Of a stretch of 64,000 nt of DNA, positions 52,330 through 62,048 are shown one piece after another. A program made the position numbers and the translations under genes. Source of the stretch: Poseidonocella sedimentorum (GTDB lineage: Bacteria > Pseudomonadota > Alphaproteobacteria > Rhodobacterales > Rhodobacteraceae); contig NZ_FOYI01000009.1 of NCBI RefSeq assembly GCF_900116005.1, positions 62,001 to 126,000 of the forward strand, in the 5' to 3' direction. A model generated the notes under the pieces. It worked only from the letters and a program-made list of their open reading frames with translations. It did no database searches and was not told the DNA's origin. Each line of letters opens with the position of its first letter. Position 1 is the stretch's first letter.

Positions 52330-54696
52330 TTAATAGGCGGCGCCGGTGGACATCATCTCGCCGTAGGGGATCCAGATCGTCTTGACCTCGGTCGCTGCAT
52401 CGAGAAACGCGCGCCCCTCTCCGGCGGGCCCGGCCCAGTCGCGCGCCAGGCCGTTGTTGACCCAGGTCCGCTTGAGGTTGGCCGCGCTCTCGCGCTCGAT
52501 CACCGTCGAGACATCGCTTGACGAGAAGGACCAGACGGCCTCCACGTCCAGATGCGCCGCCAGAACCGGTGCAAGCTCCGCGTGGCTGCCCGTGAGGATG
52601 TTCACCGCCCCGCCGGGCACATCCGACGTGTCAAGCACCTGGTAGAAATCCGTCGCCGCCAGCGGGAAGGCCTCCGAGGCGACGAGCACCGCGCGGTTGC
52701 CCATCGCGAGCGCGGGCGCCATCACCGACACCAGTCCCAGCAGCGGCGCCTCGTCGGGGCAAAGCGCCGCGAGGACGCCGACCGGCTCCTTCATCGCCAG
52801 CGCCACGCCGCGGATCGGAACGTCATGCGCCTGCCCATCGAACTTGTCGGCCCAGGCGCCATAGGTGAAGAGCCGCTGTACGCTCGCCTCGACCTCCGCC
52901 TTGCCGCCGCGCCCGCCGGTCAGCGTATCGATCCGCTCGGCAAATTCGCCCGCTCGCGCCTCGAGGTTCTCGGCGATATAGTACAGGATCTGCGCCCGCA
53001 GGTGCCCGCTCGTGGTGGCCCAGGCGCCCGCCTTGCGCGCCGCCTCCACCGCGTTGCGCACATCCTTACGATTGGCCAGCGGGACCTGCCCGAGCAACGC
53101 GCCGGATTTGTCATGAACGTTGCGCGAATAGCCGCCATCGGGCCGCGCCTGCTTACCACCGATATAGAGCTTGGCGGTCCGGTCGAGCCCGTCCTTGGGT
53201 CCCTTGTCGCCGGCGAAGGCCGCCGCCACCGGTTTCAGCGCCGTGGCCTTGCCCTTGGGCTTGGTATAGGCGCCGAGCCCGTCCCAGCCGCCTTCGCGCC
53301 CGAAGCCGCTCTCGCGCACCCCGCCGAACCCGGCCGCCGCGTCGAACATGTTGGTCCCGTTGACCCAGACCACGCCCGCGATGAGCTTCGGCGCGATGTC
53401 GAGCGCGAGGTTGAGGCTCTCGCTCCAGACACTCGCGGCGAGCCCGTAGCGGGTGTTGTTGGCAAGCTGCACGGCCTCTTCGGGCGTGCGGAATGTGGTC
53501 GCGACGAGCACGGGCCCGAAGATTTCTTCCTGCATCAGGGTGGCCGAACTGCTCAGCCCGGTGATCAGCGTGGGGGGGTAGAAACAGCCCCCTTCGGGGA
53601 GGCTACCCTTGGCTTGATAGACCTCGCCCTCGTGGCAGCCATCGACCTTTCGCGTGATTTGATCCAACTGGCTCTGATCAACAATCGCGCCCACGTCGAC
53701 GCATTTGTCGAGCGGATCGCCAATGCGCAGCGCGTCCATGCGGACTTTCAGCCGGGCATAGAAATCCTCGGCCACACCTTCCTGCACCAGAAGGCGCGAG
53801 CCCGCGCAGCAGACCTGCCCGCCGTTGAACCAGATCGCATCGACCAGCCCCTCCACGGCGCTGTCGAGATCGGCATCCTCAAAGACGATGTAGGGGGATT
53901 TGCCGCCAAGCTCGAGCGTCAGCGCCTTGCCGGATCCGGCGGTCGCCGTGCGGATGATCCTCCCCACTTCGGTGGAGCCGGTGAAGGCGATCTTGTCGAC
54001 ATCCGAATCCACCAGCGCCGCCCCGGTCTCGCCATCGCCGGTCACGATGTTGACCACACCCGCCGGCACGCCGGCCTGGCCGCAGATGTCAGCGAAGACC
54101 ATTGCGCTGAGGGATGTGAACTCGGCCGGTTTGAGGACCACCGTGTTGCCCATCGCAAGCGCCGGGGCGATCTTCCACGCGAGCATCAGCAGCGGGAAAT
54201 TCCACGGGATGATCTGGCCGCAAACGCCCAGAGGCTCGCGGTCGGGCAGCTCGGAGCCCATGAGCTGGGCAAAGCCCGCGTGATGGTAGAAGTGCCGGAT
54301 GGCGAGGGGCACGTCGATATCGCGGCTCTCGCGGATCGGCTTGCCGTTGTCGAGGCTCTCCACAACGGCGAGCAGGCGGCTGTGCTTCTGCATCAGGCGC
54401 GCGATTGCGTAGAGGACCCGCGCCCGGGCCGCGCCGGATTTCGCCCAGGCCGGCTGCGCCTTGCGCGCGGCCTTGACCGCGGCGTCGACCTCGTCTCTCG
54501 TGCCCTTGGTGACACCGGCGAGCTTGTCGCCGGTCGCGGGATTGATCGAGGCAAAGTCATCGCGCGCGGGCGCAAAAGCGCCGTTGATGTAGTGCCCGGC
54601 GATCCCGCCGCGATCCGCCAGCCACTGCAGCGCGTCTTGCGCGCTCTCGGGCGCGGGACCGTAGTCCATGGTTTCGAAGATGTCCGTCACGCTCAT
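52330..54696 (-). CDS. ALDH16-type aldehyde dehydrogenase (catalytic domain plus pseudo-domain)
   Basis: A 788-residue protein made of two aldehyde-dehydrogenase units. The first (about 1-500) is complete: PWNFPLLMLAWKIAPALAMGNTVVLKPAE, FTGSTEVGR, the catalytic Glu in LELGGKSP and catalytic Cys in FNGGQVCCAGSRL, then EEIFGPVL. The second (about 520-788) has only the cofactor-domain-like part (VGVLAALCPDEAPLLGLVSVMAPALAMGNRAVLV) and lacks an equivalent catalytic Cys. This is the architecture of the ALDH16 family. NAD(P)-dependent oxidation of an aldehyde is expected. deoC lies upstream on the same strand, and acetaldehyde made by DeoC is a reasonable but unproven substrate. Start 54696. Confidence 0.9.
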   Translation of the reverse strand: MSVTDIFETMDYGPAPESAQDALQWLADRGGIAGHYINGAFAPARDDFASINPATGDKLAGVTKGTRDEVDAAVKAARKAQPAWAKSGAARARVLYAIARLMQKHSRLLAVVESLDNGKPIRESRDIDVPLAIRHFYHHAGFAQLMGSELPDREPLGVCGQIIPWNFPLLMLAWKIAPALAMGNTVVLKPAEFTSLSAMVFADICGQAGVPAGVVNIVTGDGETGAALVDSDVDKIAFTGSTEVGRIIRTATAGSGKALTLELGGKSPYIVFEDADLDSAVEGLVDAIWFNGGQVCCAGSRLLVQEGVAEDFYARLKVRMDALRIGDPLDKCVDVGAIVDQSQLDQITRKVDGCHEGEVYQAKGSLPEGGCFYPPTLITGLSSSATLMQEEIFGPVLVATTFRTPEEAVQLANNTRYGLAASVWSESLNLALDIAPKLIAGVVWVNGTNMFDAAAGFGGVRESGFGREGGWDGLGAYTKPKGKATALKPVAAAFAGDKGPKDGLDRTAKLYIGGKQARPDGGYSRNVHDKSGALLGQVPLANRKDVRNAVEAARKAGAWATTSGHLRAQILYYIAENLEARAGEFAERIDTLTGGRGGKAEVEASVQRLFTYGAWADKFDGQAHDVPIRGVALAMKEPVGVLAALCPDEAPLLGLVSVMAPALAMGNRAVLVASEAFPLAATDFYQVLDTSDVPGGAVNILTGSHAELAPVLAAHLDVEAVWSFSSSDVSTVIERESAANLKRTWVNNGLARDWAGPAGEGRAFLDAATEVKTIWIPYGEMMSTGAAY

Positions 54697-54731
54697 GTCC
54701 TGTCCGCCTTTCTCGCGGGTTCCGTCTGGAG

Positions 54732-54784
54732 CCGTTTTCCGATCAATCGGAAAACGGGCCGGAAAATGATCGATCATTTTCCGG
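54732..54784. repeat. two adjacent 26-base palindromes between deoC and ALDH16
   Basis: The first palindrome spans 54732-54757: CCGTTTTCCGAT, CA, ATCGGAAAACGG (12-base perfect arms). The second, 54759-54784, is CCGGAAAATGAT, CG, ATCATTTTCCGG, a perfect 26-base palindrome. They share GGAAAA/TTTTCC cores and are separated by one base. They lie eight bases past the deoC stop and 35 bases ahead of the ALDH16 start. Confidence 0.8.
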
Positions 54785-54792
54785 GGTCGCGC

Positions 54793-55803
54793 TTATCCCG
54801 TCGCGTGCCGCCACGAGGCGGAGTAGGCGCCGGTTACATGGTGTTCGAGCTGTCGCTCGATGTCGCCCAGCAGCGAGGAGGCGCCGAAGCGGAAGAGGTC
54901 CGGCTGCAACCAGCGATCCCCGAGCTCCTCCTTGATGAGCGCCAGGTAGGTCAGCGAATCCTTGGCCTTGGAGATCCCGCCTGCCGGTTTGTAGCCCACG
55001 CGCACGCCGGTCGCTGTGTGGTAGGCGCGGATCGCGCGGATCATCACGAGGCTCACCGGCAGCGTCGCATTCACGCTTTCCTTGCCGGTCGAGGTCTTGA
55101 TGAAATCCGCTCCGGCCATCATGCAGACCATCGAGGCGCGCGCCACGTTGCGCAGCGAGCCGAGCTCGCCCGTGGCGAGGATCGCCTTGATCCGCGCGTC
55201 GCCGCAGGCCTCGCGGAAGGCTTTCATTTCGTCGTAGAGCGCTTGCCAGTTGCCGGTCAGGACGTGCCTCCGCGAGATCACGATGTCGATCTCCGCCGCG
55301 CCGGCCGATACGCTTTCGCCGATTTCGGCGAGCCGGAGGTGGAAGGGCGAGAGGCCCGCCGGGAAACCGGTCGAGACCGCCGCGACGGGGATGCCCGAGC
55401 CCTTGAGCGCGTCGACCGCGGTGGGGACCATTTCGTGGTAGACGCAGACCGCGCCGGTGGTGAGGCCCGTCAGGCCAAGCGCCTCCAGCAGGTCCGCGCG
55501 CACCGGCTGGCGCGCCTTGGCGCAGAGGCGCCGGACGCGGCCCTCGGTGTCGTCGCCCGCGAGGGTGGTGAGGTCGATGCAGCTGATCGCCTTGGCGAGC
55601 CACGCGGCCTGGTAGTCTTTCTTGACCGTGCGCCGGCCGGGCAGGGTCGCGCAGCGCCGCTCGACGGCGGAGGTATTGACCCGCTGCGACAGGACCACAT
55701 CGAGATCGAGCGCCGTCCCCGGGTTGCGCGGGGTCTGCACCTGTGGAAGCTGTGCGAGCGCCGTGCTGGCCGCGCCATCTGTTTTCGTGGTGATTCCGGT
55801 CAT
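54793..55803 (-). CDS. deoC: deoxyribose-phosphate aldolase
   Basis: A 336-residue DeoC that splits 2-deoxyribose-5-phosphate into glyceraldehyde-3-phosphate and acetaldehyde. The Schiff-base lysine is in ADFIKTSTGKES, with VRVGYKPAGGISKAKDSL carrying the second catalytic lysine and CIDLTTLAGDDTEGRVRRLC near the substrate site. It is longer than E. coli DeoC (259) owing to ~70 N-terminal residues, the long form seen in many alphaproteobacteria and eukaryotes. ATG 55803 (MTGITTKTDG) follows GGGAGGGCGGCAGAG; a longer reading adds 43 residues without family match. ALDH16 follows on the same strand. Confidence 0.94.
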   Translation of the reverse strand: MTGITTKTDGAASTALAQLPQVQTPRNPGTALDLDVVLSQRVNTSAVERRCATLPGRRTVKKDYQAAWLAKAISCIDLTTLAGDDTEGRVRRLCAKARQPVRADLLEALGLTGLTTGAVCVYHEMVPTAVDALKGSGIPVAAVSTGFPAGLSPFHLRLAEIGESVSAGAAEIDIVISRRHVLTGNWQALYDEMKAFREACGDARIKAILATGELGSLRNVARASMVCMMAGADFIKTSTGKESVNATLPVSLVMIRAIRAYHTATGVRVGYKPAGGISKAKDSLTYLALIKEELGDRWLQPDLFRFGASSLLGDIERQLEHHVTGAYSASWRHATG

Positions 55804-55956
55804 CTCTGCCGCCCTCCCATCGTCACTATGCCCCAGTTGGCGGGCGTCGGGTAGCGCCCCGTCGCGCGCATCTGGCGCGGGCAAAGGCGCATCCATCGCA
55901 AAACCGGGGCGAATGTCAATGCACCGCCCCACATGGCGACGCGCGGTCTTGCCCGG

Positions 55957-56595
55957 TCAGCCGCGCCGGAACCAGCGCGAGACGCGCCCGCGCAGCCCCG
56001 ACATTGACGCGCTCGCATCGTCCCAGCTGTCCTCCACCCCGTCCAGGACCGGATCGATCCGGCGGTGGCGGAAGCGCCGCCAGCGCACGCGGATCGCCCA
56101 GGCCGCCGCCACGAGCAGGGTCAGGATGATGATATTGCCGATCGGCAGCCCCTTGCTCGCGTCGGGCCCGTCGACTTCGCGGATCTTCATCGCGTTGGGG
56201 AAGACCGAAAACTCCTCGATCCGCCAGCCGTAGTGCTTGACCAGGGCCCAGCGGGGCTCGGCCGCGGTGGAGCGCAGGTCCGCGGCTTCGGCCTGAAGGT
56301 TGGAGGTGTCGAACTTGAAATAAGGCGGCCAGCCCCAGTCGGTATCCTCATTGCGGTAGACCATGACATCGCCATCGGCCTTGCGGGTCTGGATGAAGAA
56401 AACGTCGCGCCCCGGTTGCGTGCCGTCAAACCCCGCGCCCGCCGAGGCCCAGAAATAGCGGTTGGCCCCGAGATCGACCCGCTTTTCGTAGGTGTCGGTG
56501 ACGCGGACGATGTCCTTCTGGGGCAAGGTGTAGTGCAGGAAGGCGGCCACGAAGAGCCAGAAGAGGACGATCACGGTCCATTTCGCGTATCTCAT
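55957..56595 (-). CDS. DUF1523 family membrane protein
   Basis: A 212-residue protein of the DUF1523 family. An N-terminal anchor (WTVIVLFWLFVAAFLHYTLP) is followed by a soluble domain with the family pattern DIVRVTDTYEKRVDLGANRYFWASAGAG and DVFFIQTRKADGDVMVYRNEDTDWGWPPYFKFDTSNLQAEAADL. A second helix (GNIIILTLLVAAAWAIRVRW) lies near residue 165. Function is unknown. Start 56595 is chosen because the longer in-frame reading runs through lolD in another frame. It is 58 bases downstream of lolD on the same strand. Confidence 0.88.
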   Translation of the reverse strand: MRYAKWTVIVLFWLFVAAFLHYTLPQKDIVRVTDTYEKRVDLGANRYFWASAGAGFDGTQPGRDVFFIQTRKADGDVMVYRNEDTDWGWPPYFKFDTSNLQAEAADLRSTAAEPRWALVKHYGWRIEEFSVFPNAMKIREVDGPDASKGLPIGNIIILTLLVAAAWAIRVRWRRFRHRRIDPVLDGVEDSWDDASASMSGLRGRVSRWFRRG

Positions 56596-56653
56596 GTGGC
56601 GTTCCTTTTGCGGGGGGTGGCCTGAATAGACCTGTGGGCTCGGGGCGGGTCTG

Positions 56654-57346
56654 TCAACCGGGCTCTTGCGCGACGAGCCGTCCGGCCTCAAGCCGCAGCA
56701 CGCGAGACATGCGTTGGGCGAGGGCGAGGTTGTGGGTCGCGATGAGGGCGGTGAGGCCGGTCTCGCGCACCAGATCGACCAGGGCGGCAAAGACGGTCTC
56801 GGAGGTCTCCGGGTCAAGGTTGCCGGTGGGTTCATCGGCCAGCAGGAGGCGCGGCGCGTTGGCGAGCGCGCGGCAGAAGGCGACGCGCTGTTGCTCGCCG
56901 CCCGAAAGCGCGGCGGGCCGGTGGGCGGCGCGGGCGGTGAGCCCGACGCGATCCAGCAGCGCGGCAGCGCGGGCCCGGGCCTCGGCGCGCGTGGCCCCGT
57001 TGGCAAGCTGCGGCAGCATGACGTTCTCCAGAGCGGAAAACTCCGGCAACAGGTGGTGGAACTGGTAGACGAAACCCACGTCGCGCCGCCGCGCGATGGT
57101 CCGGCGGCGGTCCGGGAGGGCGGCGAAATCCTCGCCCCCGATCCGCACCGCGCCCGCATCGGCCACATCCAGCAGGCCCGCCACATGCAGCAGCGTCGAC
57201 TTGCCCGCCCCCGACGGCGCGACCAGCCCGACGATCTCGCCCGCGCCGAGCCGGCAGGAGGCCCCGTCGAGCACGCGCACCTCGCGGTCGGTTCCGCGCA
57301 GGTAGACCTTCTCGATGCCCTCAAGCTCCAGCACCGGCTCACTCAT
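56654..57346 (-). CDS. lolD: lipoprotein-releasing ABC transporter ATPase LolD
   Basis: A 230-residue ABC ATPase. With LolC/E it extracts lipoproteins from the inner membrane for transfer by LolA. Walker A is APSGAGKST (Ala replaces the first Gly of the motif), the Q-loop is in [21 protein letters not shown], the ABC signature is [16 protein letters not shown] and Walker B is [12 protein letters not shown]. The start overlaps the end of the permease gene (57339-57346), so the two are coupled. Assignment to LolD rather than MacB or FtsE rests on the adjoining LolC-type permease. Confidence 0.93.
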   Translation of the reverse strand: MSEPVLELEGIEKVYLRGTDREVRVLDGASCRLGAGEIVGLVAPSGAGKSTLLHVAGLLDVADAGAVRIGGEDFAALPDRRRTIARRRDVGFVYQFHHLLPEFSALENVMLPQLANGATRAEARARAAALLDRVGLTARAAHRPAALSGGEQQRVAFCRALANAPRLLLADEPTGNLDPETSETVFAALVDLVRETGLTALIATHNLALAQRMSRVLRLEAGRLVAQEPG

Positions 57347-58628
57347 AGCGCAGCGCCTCCACCGGGTTCATCCGCGCCGCGCGCCGGGCGGGAAAGATCG
57401 TCACGATGAAGGACAGGCCCAGCGAGAGCGCGACTGCGGAGACCACGTCGCCAAACTCCAGCCTGGCCGGGATGGCATAGATCCCGCGGATCTGGGGATC
57501 CCAGACGCCGCCGCCCGAGAGGTAGTTCACGAAGGCGAAAATCGGGTCGATGTAGATCGCGAAGAGGCAGCCCAAGAGCACGCCGAGCGCCGTGCCGATC
57601 AGCCCGGTAAAGGCCCCGCAGATGAAGAAAACGCGCAGAACCGCGCCCTCGGTCAGGCCCATCGTGCGCAGGATGCCGATGTCGCGGCCCTTGTTCTTGA
57701 CCAGCATGACAAGGCCGGAGACGATGTTCATCGAGGCGATGAGCACGAGGATCGCCATGATGATGAACATCACGTTGTCCTCGATCTCCAGCGCCCGCAG
57801 GAAGGCCCCCGCACTGTCGCGCCATGTCCAGATGAGCGCTTCGGGCCCGCCCGCGTCGAGCAGGGGCAGGAGCATCTCGTCCACCGCTTCGGGCTCTTCG
57901 ATCAGCACCTCGATCTCGTCCACCGCGCCGGGCTTGTTGAAGTAGACTTGCGCCTCTTCGAGCGGCATGTAGACGCGCGTGCGGTCGATGTCGTAGCGGC
58001 CGGCGGTGAAGATGTAGGTAACGTCGTAGCTCTTGGAGCGCGGCGAGGTGCCGAAAGCGGTGCGCACCCCGTTGGGCGAGATGATGCGGATGCGGTCGCC
58101 CAGCCCCGCGCCAAGCTCGCGCGCGACGCCCGAGCCGATGGCGACGCCCTCTTCGAAACGGGCAAGATCGCCCTCGCTGGTCTCGGGATCGACGATGCGG
58201 CGCAGGCCCGCGAGGTCTGCCGGGGTGATGCCGTAGACCTCCACGCCCGCGTTGTTGTCGCGCAGGTTGGCCATGACCTGCCCGCGCAGGATCGGGGCCG
58301 CCCGGGTCACGCCGGGGACCTCGGCCAGCCGCGCGGCCATCGCGTCATAGTCGGTGATGCGCCGGTCGATCGCGCCCTGGGCGTTGACCTCGCCGGTGGT
58401 GTAGACCGTGACATGGGCGTTGGCGCCGAGGATGGTGTCGACGAATTCGGCCCGGAAACCTGCGCGCACCGAGAGCGTCGCGATCAGCGCCATGACTGCC
58501 AGCGTGATGCCGATCAGGCTGATCCAGGTCATGACCGAAACGCCCCCTTCGGCGCGGCGCGCGCGCAGGTATCGCCAGGCGATCAGCCATTCGAAGGCCG
58601 CAAACGGGGCGGGGGATCTTCCCATCAC
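57339..58628 (-). CDS. lolC: lipoprotein-releasing ABC transporter permease LolC/E
   Basis: A 429-residue inner-membrane permease of the LolC/LolE type. The family N terminus is clear ([47 protein letters not shown]). A large periplasmic loop of ~220 residues follows. Three C-terminal helices include [25 protein letters not shown] and the [20 protein letters not shown] segment; the protein ends with [15 protein letters not shown]. One permease gene is present, as in organisms with a LolF-type homodimeric transporter. It overlaps lolD downstream and the small membrane protein gene upstream. Confidence 0.93.
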   Translation of the reverse strand: MMGRSPAPFAAFEWLIAWRYLRARRAEGGVSVMTWISLIGITLAVMALIATLSVRAGFRAEFVDTILGANAHVTVYTTGEVNAQGAIDRRITDYDAMAARLAEVPGVTRAAPILRGQVMANLRDNNAGVEVYGITPADLAGLRRIVDPETSEGDLARFEEGVAIGSGVARELGAGLGDRIRIISPNGVRTAFGTSPRSKSYDVTYIFTAGRYDIDRTRVYMPLEEAQVYFNKPGAVDEIEVLIEEPEAVDEMLLPLLDAGGPEALIWTWRDSAGAFLRALEIEDNVMFIIMAILVLIASMNIVSGLVMLVKNKGRDIGILRTMGLTEGAVLRVFFICGAFTGLIGTALGVLLGCLFAIYIDPIFAFVNYLSGGGVWDPQIRGIYAIPARLEFGDVVSAVALSLGLSFIVTIFPARRAARMNPVEALRYE

Positions 58629-58798
58629 TCAGGGGGCGTCGACTTGCCGGCGCGGCTCACGCGATAGAGCACGAAGGCCACCACGCCGAGCACCGCGCCC
58701 AACTCCCCGCTATAGCCCAGCAGCGAGGCGAGCCCCATGCCGACGAGGCCGCAGACGAGCGCGAGCCCCAGCCGCTTGGCCAGCCCCGCCTCAAGCAC
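58625..58798 (-). CDS. 57-residue membrane protein between proS and lolC
   Basis: A small protein read from GTG 58798 ([29 protein letters not shown]...). It has two hydrophobic segments ([20 protein letters not shown] and [17 protein letters not shown]) and a short charged tail. Its start overlaps the end of proS by eight bases and its stop overlaps the lolC start (58625-58628), so tight coupling on both sides supports it as real. No ribosome-binding site is clear and no family is recognised. Confidence 0.55.
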   Translation of the reverse strand: MLEAGLAKRLGLALVCGLVGMGLASLLGYSGELGAVLGVVAFVLYRVSRAGKSTPPE

Positions 58799-60134
58799 TT
58801 GCAAGGCCGTAGATCGCCGTGATCCGCGCCACGGCCTGTTCGGGGGGCAGCTCTTCGCTCTCCCCCGTGCGGCGGCTGGTGAGCTCGACCACGCCGTTCT
58901 TGAGACCGCGCGGCCCCACCGTGATCCGCCAGGGCAGGCCGATGAGGTCCATGGTCGCGAACTTGCCGCCCGCGCGCTCGTTGGTGTCGTCGTAGAGCGG
59001 CTCCAGTCCGAGGGCGGTGAAGCTCTTGTAGAGGCTCTCGCAAGCCGCATCGGCCTCCGCGTCCCCGGTCTTGAGGTTGACGATGCCGACGTGGAAGGGC
59101 GTCACGCCCTCGGGCCAGATGATGCCCTTTTCGTCATGGCTCGCCTCGATGATCGCGCCCAGAAGGCGGCTGACGCCGATGCCATGACTGCCCATGTGGA
59201 CGGGGACGGATTTGCCGTCGGGCCCTTGCACATTGGCGCCCATGGCTTCGGAATACTTGGTGCCGAAATAAAAGATCTGGCCGACCTCGATCCCCCGCGC
59301 CGAGCGGCGGCGCGCCTCCGGGACCTTGTCGAAGAGCGCCGCGTCGTGGGTTTCGTCGGTGCGCGCATAGCGCGAGGTGAACTCCTCCAGCACGGCCTGA
59401 CACTGCGCCACGTCGTCGTAGTCGATCTCGCGGTCGCCGAATTTCAGATCGGTGATCTCGCTGTCGTAGAAGACCTCCGACTCGCCGGTCTCGGCCAGCA
59501 CGAGGAATTCATGGGTGTAGTCGCCCCCGATCGGCCCGCCATCGGCGCGCATCGGGATCGCCTGAAGCCCCATCCGCTCATAGCTGCGCAGGTAGGAGAC
59601 GAGGTGCCGGTTGTAGGCGTGCAGCGCGTCTTCCTTGGTAAGGTCGAAGTTGTAGCCGTCCTTCATCAGGAACTCGCGGCCCCGCATCACGCCGAAGCGC
59701 GGGCGGATCTCATCGCGGAATTTCCACTGGATGTGGTAGAGCGTGAGCGGCAGGTCGCGGTAGCTGCTGACGTGGCTGCGGAAGATGTCGGTGATGAGCT
59801 CTTCGTTGGTCGGCCCGTAGAGCATGTCGCGCCCGTGCCGGTCGGAAATGCGCAGCATCTCCTCGCCGTAGTCGTCATAGCGCCCGCTCTCGCGCCACAG
59901 GTCCGCCGATTGCAGCGTCGGCATGAGCATCGGGATATGGCCCGCGCGGACCTGTTCCTCATGGACGATCCGCTCGATGTTGCGCAGAACCTTGTAACCC
60001 AGAGGCAGCCAGGAATAGATCCCTGCGCTCGCCTGTTTGATCATCCCGGCGCGAAGCATGTAGCGGTGCGATACGATCTGCGCCTCCGAAGGGGTCTCCT
60101 TCAGGACCGGCAGGAAATAACGTGAAAGGCGCAT
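58791..60134 (-). CDS. proS: prolyl-tRNA synthetase
   Basis: A 447-residue class II ProRS. Motif 1-like start [46 protein letters not shown]; motif 2 in [26 protein letters not shown]; motif 3 in [18 protein letters not shown]; the anticodon-binding domain closes it ([25 protein letters not shown]). At 447 residues it lacks most of the editing insertion of the ~570-residue E. coli enzyme, the short form of alphaproteobacteria. ATG 60134 is preferred to the TTG one codon upstream. The downstream small membrane protein and lolCD are on the same strand. Confidence 0.96.
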   Translation of the reverse strand: MRLSRYFLPVLKETPSEAQIVSHRYMLRAGMIKQASAGIYSWLPLGYKVLRNIERIVHEEQVRAGHIPMLMPTLQSADLWRESGRYDDYGEEMLRISDRHGRDMLYGPTNEELITDIFRSHVSSYRDLPLTLYHIQWKFRDEIRPRFGVMRGREFLMKDGYNFDLTKEDALHAYNRHLVSYLRSYERMGLQAIPMRADGGPIGGDYTHEFLVLAETGESEVFYDSEITDLKFGDREIDYDDVAQCQAVLEEFTSRYARTDETHDAALFDKVPEARRRSARGIEVGQIFYFGTKYSEAMGANVQGPDGKSVPVHMGSHGIGVSRLLGAIIEASHDEKGIIWPEGVTPFHVGIVNLKTGDAEADAACESLYKSFTALGLEPLYDDTNERAGGKFATMDLIGLPWRITVGPRGLKNGVVELTSRRTGESEELPPEQAVARITAIYGLASA

Positions 60135-60304
60135 CAAGGGCTCCGGTATGATCGAAAATCAGCCCATCGTTTAATGGCGCATTCACGACCATACAAGCGG
60201 CTTCGGAGTCGCCATGGCGCCGGGCGCGGCACTCCGCCCTTGCGATGGCGGGCGAAACCGGTCTGATGGGGCGCAAACCTTGCCGCCGACCGAAAGGACC
60301 TCCG

Positions 60305-60697
60305 ATGCCTCCCTCGTTTCACATGATCGACGCCGCCCCCCAGCCCGTCGCGCCGTTTTCCCATGCGGTCGAGACCGATGGTTGGGTCTTCCTCACCGGA
60401 CAGATGCCCACCTTTCCCGATGATCCCGAGCGGCCCTTGCCCGAGGGGATCGAGGCGCAGACGCGGCGGGTGATGGACAATCTCGGCCTCGTGCTCGGCG
60501 GTCTGTCGATGGGGCTGGAGGAAATCGTGCAGGTGCGCGTATTCCTGACGGAGTTTCACCGCGACTATGCGGCGATGAATGCCACATACGAGAGCTATTT
60601 CGCGCCCGGACGGTTGCCCGCGCGGACCTGCGTCGGTGTGACCGGGATGGCCGTCGGGGCGCTGGTGGAGATCGACGCGATCGCGCGCCGGAGCTGA
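60305..60697 (+). CDS. RidA family protein
   Basis: A 130-residue YjgF/YER057c/UK114 protein. RidA deaminates reactive enamine/imine intermediates such as 2-aminoacrylate; subfamilies differ. Here the family pattern is kept: PFSHAVETDGWVFLTGQMPTFPDDPERPLPEGIEAQTRRVMDNLGLVLGGL, VRVFLTEFHRDYAAMNATYESYF, and the substrate arginine in LPARTCVGV with the terminal VEIDAIA. Start 60305 follows AAGGACCTCCG. It converges on the BenE gene with eight bases between stops. Confidence 0.93.
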   Translation: MPPSFHMIDAAPQPVAPFSHAVETDGWVFLTGQMPTFPDDPERPLPEGIEAQTRRVMDNLGLVLGGLSMGLEEIVQVRVFLTEFHRDYAAMNATYESYFAPGRLPARTCVGVTGMAVGALVEIDAIARRS

Positions 60698-60705
60698 AAC
60701 GGCGC

Positions 60706-61890
60706 CTAGCGGCGTTTGAGCCCGCGTTTGAGGCCCCAGATCAGCACTCCGATGACGATCCCCCAGAAGGCGCCGCTGATGCCCAGCAGGGTCATGCCGC
60801 TTGCGGTGATGAGGAAGGTGAGCGCGGGGGCCTCGATGCTGCCCGGCTCGGAAAACCCGGCCGAGAGCGCGGCGACCAGCGCGGGAATGAGCGCGAGCCC
60901 CGCGACGCCGATGATGAGCTCTGACGGGGCGGCTTGCGCCAGCTGCGTGACCGGTTCGGCCAGCAGCGCCAGACCGACATAGCCCAGCCCCGAGACCACC
61001 GCGGCCCAGTAGCGGCGGCTGCGGTCGGGGTGGGCGTCGGGGCCGGCCATCAGCGCCGCGGTGATCGCCGACATGTTGATCGGGATCGCGCCGAAGGGGG
61101 CCGCAACGAGGCTCGCCAGCCCGGTCTTGCGCAGCGCCGCCTGCCGGTCGACGGGATAGCCCTGAAGTTCCAGAAGCGCAAAGCCGGGGATGTTCTGGCC
61201 CGCCATGGTCACGAGGTAGAGCGGCAGCGCCAAAGAGATGAGCCCCGCGAGGCTGAACTCCGGCGCAACGGGCGCCAGCGCGGGCAGGCCGAGCGATCCA
61301 CCAAGCGCATCGCCGAGCGCATCGGCGGGCAGATCGACGGCGAAGATCATCACCAGGATGAAGGCCAGAACCGCCAGCGGCATGGCCGCGAGCCGGTGCA
61401 GCAGCAGCCCCGCGACCCAGGCGCCGAGCACCGGCAGGAAGAGCAGCGGCGCCGCGCCGAGCGCATGGGCCGGCGCGAGGCAGAGCGGGAAGAGCACTCC
61501 GGCGAGTAGCGCGTTTGCCACCGGCTTGGGGATCGCCGCAACGATCCGGCCGAGCAGCGGCACGACCCCGGTGATCGCGATCAGCGCGGCGCAGCCGATG
61601 AGCGCGGCCACCACCGCGCCGAACCCGCCCGCGGGCGCGGCGGAGGCGGCCAGAAGCGCGGCGCCCGGCGTGGACCAGGCCACGGCCGCGGGGCTGCGAG
61701 TGGCGAGCGGGAGCCAGAGACTGCCGACCCCCATGCCGAGCGTGGCGAAAAAGAGCGCTGTGGCGGCCTGATCGGGCGTCGCGCCCACGCGGGTCACCCC
61801 GGCGAGCACGATGGCGAAGGAGGCCGAGTACCCCACGAAGGCGGCCAGAAGGCCCATGTAGATGGCCGAAGGAGAGAGCTCGCGCAGCAT
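60706..61890 (-). CDS. BenE family benzoate/H+ symporter-like transporter
   Basis: A 394-residue polytopic protein with about 12 hydrophobic segments. The BenE pattern is seen: SPSAIYMGLLAAFVGYSASFAIVLAG near the start, TPGAALLAASAAPAGGFGAVVAALIGCAALIAITG, and later YLVTMAGQNIPGFALLELQGY and APFGAIPINMSAITAALMAG. BenE takes up benzoate by proton symport, but no benzoate catabolic genes are nearby, so substrate is open. Start 61890 (MLRELSPSAI) follows the AGGCGTCTCATTT region; a longer reading adds 20 residues. Divergent from the P1 peptidase. Confidence 0.9.
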   Translation of the reverse strand: MLRELSPSAIYMGLLAAFVGYSASFAIVLAGVTRVGATPDQAATALFFATLGMGVGSLWLPLATRSPAAVAWSTPGAALLAASAAPAGGFGAVVAALIGCAALIAITGVVPLLGRIVAAIPKPVANALLAGVLFPLCLAPAHALGAAPLLFLPVLGAWVAGLLLHRLAAMPLAVLAFILVMIFAVDLPADALGDALGGSLGLPALAPVAPEFSLAGLISLALPLYLVTMAGQNIPGFALLELQGYPVDRQAALRKTGLASLVAAPFGAIPINMSAITAALMAGPDAHPDRSRRYWAAVVSGLGYVGLALLAEPVTQLAQAAPSELIIGVAGLALIPALVAALSAGFSEPGSIEAPALTFLITASGMTLLGISGAFWGIVIGVLIWGLKRGLKRR

Positions 61891-62048
61891 CGTAATTGTC
61901 CGGTCCGGGGGATGACGCGCGAGGCGTCTCATTTGGGGTGTTGCCCGCATGTCTGGACCGATCCGCGCACGGCTGCAAGACCCGAGCGGGCCGGATGGAC
62001 GGGCGCCGGAGCAAAGCCTAGGATCGGGGCGACAGCGGGGAGGGCGGC

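Noticed and set aside
55957-57342. A 461-codon reading joining DUF1523 to a longer protein
   Set aside because: The N-terminal ~250 codons are lolD read in the wrong frame; DUF1523 has its own ATG at 56595.
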